From NCBI GenBank assembly GCA_030633225.1, contig DAOVTF010000019.1, positions 1 to 12,741 of the forward strand: 12,741 nt of DNA, written 5' to 3'. The notes beneath the pieces were generated by a model. That model had not been told where the DNA came from. It saw only the letters and a program-made list of their open reading frames with translations, and did not search any database. This DNA is from Flavobacteriaceae bacterium. GTDB taxonomy: Bacteria; Bacteroidota; Bacteroidia; Flavobacteriales; Flavobacteriaceae. Of the stretch, positions 7,503 through 12,741 are shown piece after piece; the first letter of the stretch is position 1; each line of letters starts with the position of its first letter. The translations under genes and the position numbers were made by a program.

Positions 7503-7583
7503 ATATTATAATTATAAGGTTAATAAATTATATTCAATTTATATTGATAAATTTACAACATAAATTATTCCAAATAGATAATC

Positions 7584-8612
7584 ATGACAAAAATACCAAA
7601 TATTTTATTGATTTACACAGGTGGTACTATAGGAATGGTCAAAGAACATAAAACAAATGTTTTGAAAGCATTTAATTTTAATAATATAAAAGAGAAGATA
7701 CCAGAATTAAATTTACTAGACTGTATCATTCAAACTGTATCTTTTAAAGAGCCTATAGACTCTTCTAATATGAGCCCAAAGTATTGGGTAAAAATTGCTG
7801 AAATTATTGAAAATCACTACGATGAAATTGATGGTTTTGTTATTTTAAGCGGAACCGACACTATGTCATATACAGCATCAGCATTAAGTTTTATGTTTGA
7901 GAATTTAAATAAGCCTGTAATTTTTACAGGATCACAATTACCAATTGGAGATTTAAGAACTGATGCCAAAGAGAATCTAATTACTGCAATTCAAATTGCA
8001 GCAACAAGAGATGGTGATTTACCAAAAATTGGAGAAGTGTGTTTGTATTTTGAATACAAGTTGTATCGAGCAAATAGAACAACAAAGATTAGTGCCGAGC
8101 AATTTGAAGCATTTAATTCACCAAATTTCCCTGAGCTTGGTGAAAGTGGGGTACACTTAAATTTTAATAATAGAGTGTTGAAAAAAGTAAATAAAAATAA
8201 AAAATTAGTAGTTAGAAAAAATTTTGAAGCTAGTATTGTTATTTTGAAATTATTTCCAGGAATTTCTGAACAAGTGGTTAAAAGCATTTTAGAAATAGAG
8301 AACTTGCAAGGTGTAGTTTTAGAAACTTATGGGGGAGGAAATGCTCCTACATTAAATTGGTTTCTAAATTTAATTCAAAAAGCAATAGACAAAAATATAT
8401 TCATAGTCAATGTAAGTCAGTGTATTAGCGGCAGTGTTCTTTTAGGCCATTATGAAACAAGTAGTAAATTGAAACAAATGGGAATAGTAGATGGAAAGGA
8501 TATTACTACGGAATCAGCAGTTGCAAAATTGATTTACTTAATAGGAGAAAATATCCCTCAAAAGGAATTTAAAGTACTATTTGAAACTTCTTTGCGTGGA
8601 GAAATGAATTAG
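7584..8612 (+). CDS. ansA: L-asparaginase, type I
   Basis: A 342-residue cytoplasmic asparaginase that hydrolyses asparagine to aspartate and ammonia. It lacks a signal peptide, as expected of the type I form. Both catalytic threonines are present: Thr15 in YTGGTIGM (11-18) and Thr91 in LSGTDTMSYTASALSFM (88-104), with Asp92 beside it. Lys168 in YRANRTTK is the conserved lysine of the second active-site triad. FTGSQLPIGDLRTDA (114-128) is another family block. The region QCISGSVLLGHYETS, with Cys280, aligns with the allosteric asparagine site of E. coli AsnA-I (its Cys273), so allosteric control is possible. The start ATG is well placed before the first strand. The gene is monocistronic, diverging from the peptidase gene and followed by a tRNA. 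Confidence 0.95.
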   Translation: MTKIPNILLIYTGGTIGMVKEHKTNVLKAFNFNNIKEKIPELNLLDCIIQTVSFKEPIDSSNMSPKYWVKIAEIIENHYDEIDGFVILSGTDTMSYTASALSFMFENLNKPVIFTGSQLPIGDLRTDAKENLITAIQIAATRDGDLPKIGEVCLYFEYKLYRANRTTKISAEQFEAFNSPNFPELGESGVHLNFNNRVLKKVNKNKKLVVRKNFEASIVILKLFPGISEQVVKSILEIENLQGVVLETYGGGNAPTLNWFLNLIQKAIDKNIFIVNVSQCISGSVLLGHYETSSKLKQMGIVDGKDITTESAVAKLIYLIGENIPQKEFKVLFETSLRGEMN

Positions 8613-8621
8613 TTTTATTTT

Positions 8622-8650
8622 AAAATATTTTTACTTTTAAATATTTTTTT
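8622..8650 (+). terminator. Possible weak terminator after asparaginase
   Basis: A perfect 9-bp but all-A/T inverted repeat (8622-8630 with 8639-8647, 8-base loop) is followed by T residues. With no G-C pairs the hairpin would be weak, and it may be only base composition. Confidence 0.3.
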
Positions 8651-8686
8651 GTTACTTGCCGCTCATATAAAAATGTAAGACATTTA

Positions 8687-8773
8687 GGAGAGGTGGCCGA
8701 GTGGCTTAAGGCGCACGCTTGGAAAGCGTGTTTATGAGAAATCGTAACAGGGGTTCGAATCCCTTTCTCTCCG
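8687..8773 (+). tRNA. tRNA-Ser (anticodon GGA)
   Basis: An 87-nt class II tRNA. The acceptor stem pairs 8687-8693 (GGAGAGG) with 8766-8772, with one G-T pair, leaving G8773 as the discriminator base as in serine tRNAs. The D-arm region GGCCGAGTGGCTTAAGGC is followed by anticodon stem CACGC / GCGTG with loop TTGGAAA; the anticodon GGA (8721-8723) reads UCC and UCU. A long variable arm (about 8730-8747) and the T loop GTTCGAAT complete it. The CCA end is not encoded and must be added by CCA-adding enzyme. Confidence 0.97.
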
Positions 8774-8802
8774 CGTAAACGTTTTATATTGTAAAAATTT
8801 TA

Positions 8803-8810
8803 TATCTTTA
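8803..8810 (+). promoter_or_regulatory. Candidate -7 element for the exb operon
   Basis: TATCTTTA matches TAnnTTTG at all but the last base and lies 37 bases before the exbB ATG, giving a leader near 30 nt. A TTTT at 8782-8785 is the nearest -33-like sequence (17-base spacer). The operon must have a promoter between the tRNA and exbB or read through from the tRNA. Confidence 0.38.
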
Positions 8811-8847
8811 ACCCGTTAACTAAATTTAATAACAAAGATTTACAAAA

Positions 8848-9564
8848 ATGAAAAAACTATTTCCTACCCTATCTATGACAGGATTAATGCTTTTAAGCTC
8901 AGCTCAAAGCATTTACGCACAAACAGAAGAAGTTGATAAAACTTTTCACCAAGAATTAAAATTAAGATTTATTGAAGGTGGTCCTTTCTTTATGGGGATT
9001 GTATTGGTAACCCTAATATTGGGATTAGCAATTGCCATTGAAAGAATTATTTATTTAAACATGGCAACAACTAACACTGATAAATTAGTAAATAACGTTG
9101 AAGAAGCATGGAAAAATGGTGATGTTGAAGCAGCAAAAGAAGTATGTAGAAATACAAAAGGACCTGTAGCATCTATTTTTTATCAAGGTTTAGATAGAAT
9201 GGATGAAGGTGTTGATGCGGCTGAAAAAGCTGTTGTTTCTTATGGTGGTGTACAAATGGGATTACTTGAGAAAAATGTTTCTTGGTTATCATTATTTATA
9301 TCATTAGCGCCAATGCTTGGTTTCATGGGAACTGTAATCGGTATGATTGGTGCATTTGATTCAATTGAAGCAGCCGGTGATATTTCTCCAGCAGTAGTTG
9401 CAGGGGGTATTAAAGTAGCATTATTAACAACAGTATTTGGTTTGGTTGTAGCAATTATTCTTCAAATTTTTTATAATTATATTATCTCAAAAATAGATGG
9501 TATTGTTAATAGTATGGAAGATGCTTCAATTAAATTAGTTGATCTTATGATCAGAAATAAATAA
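8848..9564 (+). CDS. exbB: MotA/TolQ/ExbB proton channel family protein
   Basis: A 238-residue inner-membrane channel subunit that, with ExbD, uses the proton motive force to energise TonB and outer-membrane transporters. Residues 1-24 look like a cleavable signal peptide or extra membrane helix (ending SIYAQ), as in Bacteroidota homologues. The three channel helices are about 47-68, 145-167 and 188-212. LAPMLGFMGTVIGMIGAFD (153-171) is the signature of the second helix, and ALLTTVFGLVVAIILQIFYN (191-210) that of the third; Thr162 and Thr194/Thr195 are the conserved polar residues lining the proton path. The cytoplasmic loop (69-144) has VEAAKEVCRNTKGPVASIF. It ends with tandem TAA stops and is 8 nt from the next gene. 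TolQ is a formal alternative, but the linked double exbD supports ExbB. Confidence 0.93.
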   Translation: MKKLFPTLSMTGLMLLSSAQSIYAQTEEVDKTFHQELKLRFIEGGPFFMGIVLVTLILGLAIAIERIIYLNMATTNTDKLVNNVEEAWKNGDVEAAKEVCRNTKGPVASIFYQGLDRMDEGVDAAEKAVVSYGGVQMGLLEKNVSWLSLFISLAPMLGFMGTVIGMIGAFDSIEAAGDISPAVVAGGIKVALLTTVFGLVVAIILQIFYNYIISKIDGIVNSMEDASIKLVDLMIRNK

Positions 9565-9572
9565 TAAAAATT

Positions 9573-10037
9573 ATGAATACTCAACTATCTAAAATATTAT
9601 CTATTATAACTGGAATTATAAGTCTTGTTGCTATATTTTTTCTAGTAAGGATTATCATGGTGGGAGATGATGTTGTTAAAGAAAGTCTGGAAGTACAGAA
9701 CAGCATAGTTTCTCCATATATTTATTTTGCAAAATCAATACTAATAGTAACTACGATTTTTGCAGTAGGCTTTTCTTTATGGAACTTAATTAAACATCCA
9801 AAGGCACTTAAAAAGGCATTAATTTCAGTAGGAGTTTTAGCTGTATTGTTAGCAATAGCATATGCTATGGCCGATGACGCAGCAACACTTAGTTCTTCAG
9901 GAAATGTATTAAAAGACGGAGAAGCAGGAAGTACATCTAAATGGGTTAGTACCGGAATTACATATTCTATGATTTTAGGGACTGTTGCATTATTAGGTGT
10001 TTTATGGGATTTTGTTAAATCATTAGTATCTAAATAA
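9573..10037 (+). CDS. Four-helix membrane protein of the exb operon, function unknown
   Basis: I do not recognise a named family for this 154-residue protein. Four hydrophobic segments are visible at about 8-29, 47-71, 83-100 and 127-148. Between helices 2 and 3 is a short basic turn (HPKALKK), so the N- and C-termini are probably both cytoplasmic. The loop from 100 to 126 (DDAATLSSSG ... DGEAGSTSK) is acidic, small-residue rich and predicted to be periplasmic. There are no cysteines and no obvious catalytic motif. The gene is tightly packed, 8 nt after exbB and 5 nt before exbD, with A-rich rather than Shine-Dalgarno leaders, so it is almost certainly co-transcribed and probably an accessory part or assembly factor of the energiser complex. 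That role is inferred from position only. Confidence 0.8.
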   Translation: MNTQLSKILSIITGIISLVAIFFLVRIIMVGDDVVKESLEVQNSIVSPYIYFAKSILIVTTIFAVGFSLWNLIKHPKALKKALISVGVLAVLLAIAYAMADDAATLSSSGNVLKDGEAGSTSKWVSTGITYSMILGTVALLGVLWDFVKSLVSK

Positions 10038-10042
10038 TAATT

Positions 10043-10681
10043 ATGGCAAGAAGAGGTTTACCAGAAATTAACGCAGGGTCAATGGCAGATATTGCATTCT
10101 TGCTACTCATATTCTTTTTAGTTACAACTACAATGGATGTGGATACAGGGATATCTCGTAAGTTACCTGAGAAGCAACCTGAGGATTTAGAAAGACCTAA
10201 ATTAAAAGAAAAAAATGTATTTATTGTTACTGTAAATCGTAATAATCAGATTTTGGTTGAAGGTGAATATTTTATGACTGTTGATCAAATACGTGAAGAA
10301 GCAATGAAGTTTATTGATAATGGTGGAGGTATGGGTAATCCAATGAAAGATGCTCAAGGAAATAGTTTAGATCCTGCCGAATGTGATTGGTGTGAAGGGG
10401 CAAAAGATCCTGCATCATCTGATCACCCTAATAAAGCTATTATATCATTAGAAAGTGATAGAGGTACCTCGTATGGTACTTATATTGCAGTGCAAAACGA
10501 ATTGGTAGGTGCATATACAGATTTAAGAAATCGTTTATCTAAGAAATTATACGGTGTTACATATACACAGCTTTTAAAAGATGCAAAAAATAGTGCATCT
10601 AACGAAAGTTTAAAAGAAAAGATAAAAAATATTAAATCTAAATATCCTCAGATTATTTCTGAAGCTGAACCAACAAAATAA
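10043..10681 (+). CDS. exbD: ExbD/TolR family protein, first copy, with cysteine-bearing insert
   Basis: A 212-residue single-pass inner-membrane protein. The short cytoplasmic start MARRGLPEINAGSMAD leads into the helix at about 15-31; Asp16 is the conserved proton-carrying aspartate that sits in the ExbB channel. The periplasmic part begins KLPEKQPED, then FIVTVNRNNQILVEG (60-74), the first half of the ExbD fold. About 40 residues (92-130), glycine-rich and containing CDWC (Cys114, Cys117), interrupt the fold before KAIISLESDRGTSYGTYIAVQNEL (131-154, written here as its conserved second half). The protein is longer than the 140-150 residues of typical ExbD because of this insert and a lysine-rich tail. 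It starts 5 nt after the four-helix protein and is followed 6 nt later by a second exbD. Confidence 0.92.
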   Translation: MARRGLPEINAGSMADIAFLLLIFFLVTTTMDVDTGISRKLPEKQPEDLERPKLKEKNVFIVTVNRNNQILVEGEYFMTVDQIREEAMKFIDNGGGMGNPMKDAQGNSLDPAECDWCEGAKDPASSDHPNKAIISLESDRGTSYGTYIAVQNELVGAYTDLRNRLSKKLYGVTYTQLLKDAKNSASNESLKEKIKNIKSKYPQIISEAEPTK

Positions 10682-10687
10682 TTTTTT

Positions 10688-11158
10688 ATGTCAAAGTTTA
10701 GAAAGAAGAAAAAAGGAATGCCAGCTATATCTACAGCGTCTTTACCAGATATTGTATTTATGCTTTTATTCTTTTTTATGGTTACCACCGTTATGCGTGA
10801 AACCGAATTAAAGATAAAAAAACCTCAATTACCTAAGGCAACTGAAGTTAAAAAGTTAGAACGAAAGAGCCTGGTAAGTTATATTTATGTTGGTAAAGTT
10901 AAAGGACAAGGTGGTGATAAAATTCAATTGAATGATAGAATTGCTGATGTAAAAGATGTAAAACATTTTATTTTTGCGGAAAGAGTAAATATATCTGGGG
11001 ATGAGATATCTTTTAGAACTACTTTTATTAAAGCTTATGTTGAATCAAGTGTAGGTACTATTACTGATATTAAAGAAGAGCTTAGAAACATTAATGCTCT
11101 AAAGATAAATTATTCAACCTTAAAAGGTGATGTAATGGATAATGTAAAAAAGAAATAA
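10688..11158 (+). CDS. exbD: ExbD/TolR family protein, second copy
   Basis: A 156-residue single-pass protein of normal ExbD length. A strongly basic start (MSKFRKKKKGMP) precedes the helix at about 20-36, DIVFMLLFFFMVTTVM, with Asp21 as the conserved proton-carrying residue. The periplasmic domain (40-156) contains SLVSYIYVGK and FIKAYVESSVGTITDIKEEL (113-132), the equivalent of the usual ExbD strand-helix unit, and a lysine-rich end. It lacks the cysteine insert of the first copy and shares little beyond the helix with it, so the two are diverged paralogues rather than a recent duplication. Last gene of the operon, 23 nt before the terminator stem. Confidence 0.91.
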   Translation: MSKFRKKKKGMPAISTASLPDIVFMLLFFFMVTTVMRETELKIKKPQLPKATEVKKLERKSLVSYIYVGKVKGQGGDKIQLNDRIADVKDVKHFIFAERVNISGDEISFRTTFIKAYVESSVGTITDIKEELRNINALKINYSTLKGDVMDNVKKK

Positions 11159-11181
11159 ATATCTTATAAAATCTATAAACT

Positions 11182-11209
11182 AAAAACTCCCAATTTTGGG
11201 AGTTTTTTT
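11182..11209. terminator. Bidirectional terminator between the exb operon and the kinase gene
   Basis: A perfect 11-bp stem (11182-11192 with 11197-11207, core ACTCCCA / TGGGAGT, loop ATTT) is flanked by A and T runs, so it can end transcription from both the exb operon and the convergent kinase gene. Confidence 0.88.
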
Positions 11210-11235
11210 GTGGTTAAAAATCTATTTTATCTAAA

Positions 11236-11850
11236 CTAAAACAAACCATTTATTTGAGCATCGATTCTATCTATGATAGAACCTAAATCTTCAGGAGTGT
11301 CCACTATATCTAAATTGTCAATATCAATAATTAGTAATTTACCTTTAGTATATTTAGATATCCAGGCTTCATATCGTTCATTTAATCTACTCAAATAATC
11401 AATACTAATTGTGTTTTCAAATTCTCTGCCTCGTTTATGAATTTGACCAACTAAAGTAGGAATACTAGCTCTTAAATAGATCAAAAGATCAGGTGGTGCA
11501 ACAAGTCGTTCCATCAAATCAAACAAAGATTCATAATTGCTAAAATCTCTATTCGTCATCAAACCCATAGCATGTAAATTTGGAGCAAAAATATTAGCAT
11601 CTTCATAAATAGTTCTATCCTGAATAATATTTTTACCGCTTTCACGAATTTCTAGTATTTGTCTAAATCTACTATTTAAAAAATAAATTTGCAAGTTAAA
11701 CGACCAACGCTCCATAGAACCATAAAAATCATCTAGATAAGGATTTTCTGCTACAGATTCAAAATGAGGATCCCATTTGTAATGTTTAGCTAAAAGTGTG
11801 GTTAATGTAGTTTTTCCTGCTCCAATGTTTCCTGCAATTGCGACGTGCAT
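11236..11850 (-). CDS. Deoxynucleoside kinase
   Basis: A 204-residue cytoplasmic salvage enzyme of the dNK family (deoxyadenosine/deoxycytidine/deoxyguanosine kinases). It transfers phosphate from a nucleoside triphosphate to the 5' position of a deoxynucleoside. The P-loop is GNIGAGKTT (7-15) at the extreme N-terminus. Glu in FESVAENPYLDDFY (29-42) and the motif QDRTIYED (76-83, DRS-like, with Asp and Arg contacting the sugar) are substrate-site hallmarks. The lid region IHKRGREFE (137-145) carries the arginines that bind phosphate. The ATG is fixed by the P-loop position. It is a lone gene, converging on the exb operon. Substrate preference cannot be decided from sequence alone. Confidence 0.92.
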   Translation of the reverse strand: MHVAIAGNIGAGKTTLTTLLAKHYKWDPHFESVAENPYLDDFYGSMERWSFNLQIYFLNSRFRQILEIRESGKNIIQDRTIYEDANIFAPNLHAMGLMTNRDFSNYESLFDLMERLVAPPDLLIYLRASIPTLVGQIHKRGREFENTISIDYLSRLNERYEAWISKYTKGKLLIIDIDNLDIVDTPEDLGSIIDRIDAQINGLF

Positions 11851-12173
11851 AAATTTTAATTTTAGTAGTGTAATACTTATTCAATAGCAATAATCATAAT
11901 GATAAGCGAAATTATGAAAAATATAGCTTACTTCTGTATTTTAAACATTTAAATAATCTATTACAAGTAATTTTGAAATTTGTTTAGTTGTATTTTATAG
12001 ATTAACTATAAAGTAATAGTTTTTAAACTATAAATGAGAATTATATTTTTTTATAAGTTTTAAACTTTTACTCTTTTAAAAGGTCTAATAATCTATAAAG
12101 TGAAACTATTTTTTATTAATTGATGTTCTAATTTGAACTAAATAGGTATAGATATTAAAATAACACAAAAACA
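11851..12173. other. AT-rich intergenic region between kinase and GLPGLI genes
   Basis: These 323 bases lie between divergent genes and must hold both promoters. No exact TAnnTTTG element was found on either strand. Visible structure is limited to a 9-base direct repeat CTATAAAGT (12006-12014 and 12093-12101, 87 bases apart) and short AT palindromes (12017-12030 and 12055-12067). Reading frames are all under 20 codons, such as 17 codons from 11899. No RNA gene was recognised. Confidence 0.55.
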
Positions 12174-12741
12174 ATGAAAGAAATAATTACAATTTGCTTG
12201 ATGGTTTTTATACTTACAACTCCATTAAGAGCTCAAGATTTTCAAGGGAAAGCAGTTTATGAGTCAAAATCAAATTTGAATATTGATTTTTCAAAATCAG
12301 GGATTCCTGCTGACAGAATTAAGATTTTTCAAGAGAGAATGAAAAGTAATCTGGAAAAAACATATGAATTGACCTTTAATAAAACAACTTCAATTTATAG
12401 AGAAGAAGAGAAATTAGATCAGACTTCTAGTAGAGGAGGTATGAGGTTTTTAATGATGACAGGTGGGGCCTCTGGAAAACATTATAAAAATGTTCAGACC
12501 AAGAAGTCAACTAAAGAGAATGAATTTAGTGGTAAAAATTTTTTAATAAAAGATGAACTGGTTGTTTATAACTGGAAAATGGAAAAGGAAACTAAGATGA
12601 TAGGTGATCAACTGAGTTTTAAAGCAACTACTGTTGTTAATATGCCTGTAAGAAGAGAAATGAGTTTTGGAAGAAGAAATAGTAGTGAAGAAGAAAAAAG
12701 GGACGAGGAGGAAACAAAAAAGCCATTAACCGAACCCGTTA
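12174..12741 (+). CDS. GLPGLI family secreted protein, 5' part
   Basis: The frame is open from ATG 12174 to the window edge (189 codons seen, no stop). Residues 1-20 are a signal peptide (KEIITICLMVFILTTPLRA, cleavage before QDF). The mature start GKAVYESKS (25-33) and the block FLIKDELVVYNWKMEKETKM (residues about 122-141), followed by IGDQLSFKATT, match the GLPGLI family of Bacteroidota: exported proteins of unknown function. Here SF stands in the place where many relatives have a cysteine before KA. The eponymous GLPGLI motif would come after the window edge. A highly charged stretch from about residue 168 (FGRRNSSEEEKRDEEETKK) may be a lineage-specific insert. Confidence 0.82.
   Translation, partial: MKEIITICLMVFILTTPLRAQDFQGKAVYESKSNLNIDFSKSGIPADRIKIFQERMKSNLEKTYELTFNKTTSIYREEEKLDQTSSRGGMRFLMMTGGASGKHYKNVQTKKSTKENEFSGKNFLIKDELVVYNWKMEKETKMIGDQLSFKATTVVNMPVRREMSFGRRNSSEEEKRDEEETKKPLTEPV

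Noticed and set aside
7991..8287. 98-codon minus-strand frame inside asparaginase
   Set aside because: Antisense to a conserved enzyme with no start-site context or recognisable domain.
8687..8773. tRNA-Ser as an integration site for a mobile element
   Set aside because: No integrase, duplicated tRNA 3' end or foreign-looking genes are seen nearby; the following exb operon is typical core DNA.
11899..11952. A 17-codon frame upstream of the GLPGLI gene
   Set aside because: Too short, no recognisable features, and no promoter or conserved context.

Overview
The window looks like a chromosomal segment of a low-GC member of the Bacteroidota, most likely Flavobacteriia. The reasons are: very AT-rich intergenic DNA; no Shine-Dalgarno sequences before starts; several exact or near matches to the Bacteroidota -7 promoter element (TAnnTTTG); a GLPGLI-type secreted protein; a tiny PID-CTERM-like protein; a ribosomal protein L32 without cysteines; a deoxynucleoside kinase; and a TonB energiser operon with two exbD genes. 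The genus cannot be told from the sequence. No phage, transposon, CRISPR or toxin/defence cassette was found; most of the window is conserved housekeeping DNA.

Layout, left to right. Positions 1-103 are the last 33 codons of glmS (amino-sugar synthesis), cut by the window edge. After an AT-rich gap comes a 60-residue exported mini-protein (383-565) that meets riboflavin synthase (574-1158, minus strand) tail to tail. pdxA (vitamin B6, GTG start) diverges from riboflavin synthase and is followed by a DUF177/YceD protein and rpmF. A strong terminator closes this block. fabH, accB and accC (3302-6178) follow as a fatty-acid initiation operon: AccB and AccC carboxylate biotin toward malonyl-CoA, and FabH condenses acyl-CoA with malonyl-ACP. 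A 15-bp-stem terminator closes that operon.

An Lrp/AsnC regulator (6277-6759) converges on a membrane zinc metallopeptidase of the YugP type (6825-7502, minus strand), with a large inverted repeat between them. Type I asparaginase (7584-8612) and tRNA-Ser(GGA) (8687-8773) follow. The exbB / four-helix membrane protein / exbD / exbD operon (8848-11158) encodes a proton-driven energiser for TonB-type outer-membrane transport. A bidirectional terminator separates it from a convergent deoxynucleoside kinase (11236-11850). After a 323-nt AT-rich gap, a GLPGLI-family secreted protein starts at 12174 and runs off the right edge.

The items most worth following up are the minimal PID-CTERM-like protein, the unnamed four-helix protein embedded in the exb operon, the cysteine-bearing insert in the first ExbD, and the start of the DUF177 gene, where the longest reading frame begins inside a promoter element. 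No clearly new multi-gene system is visible.
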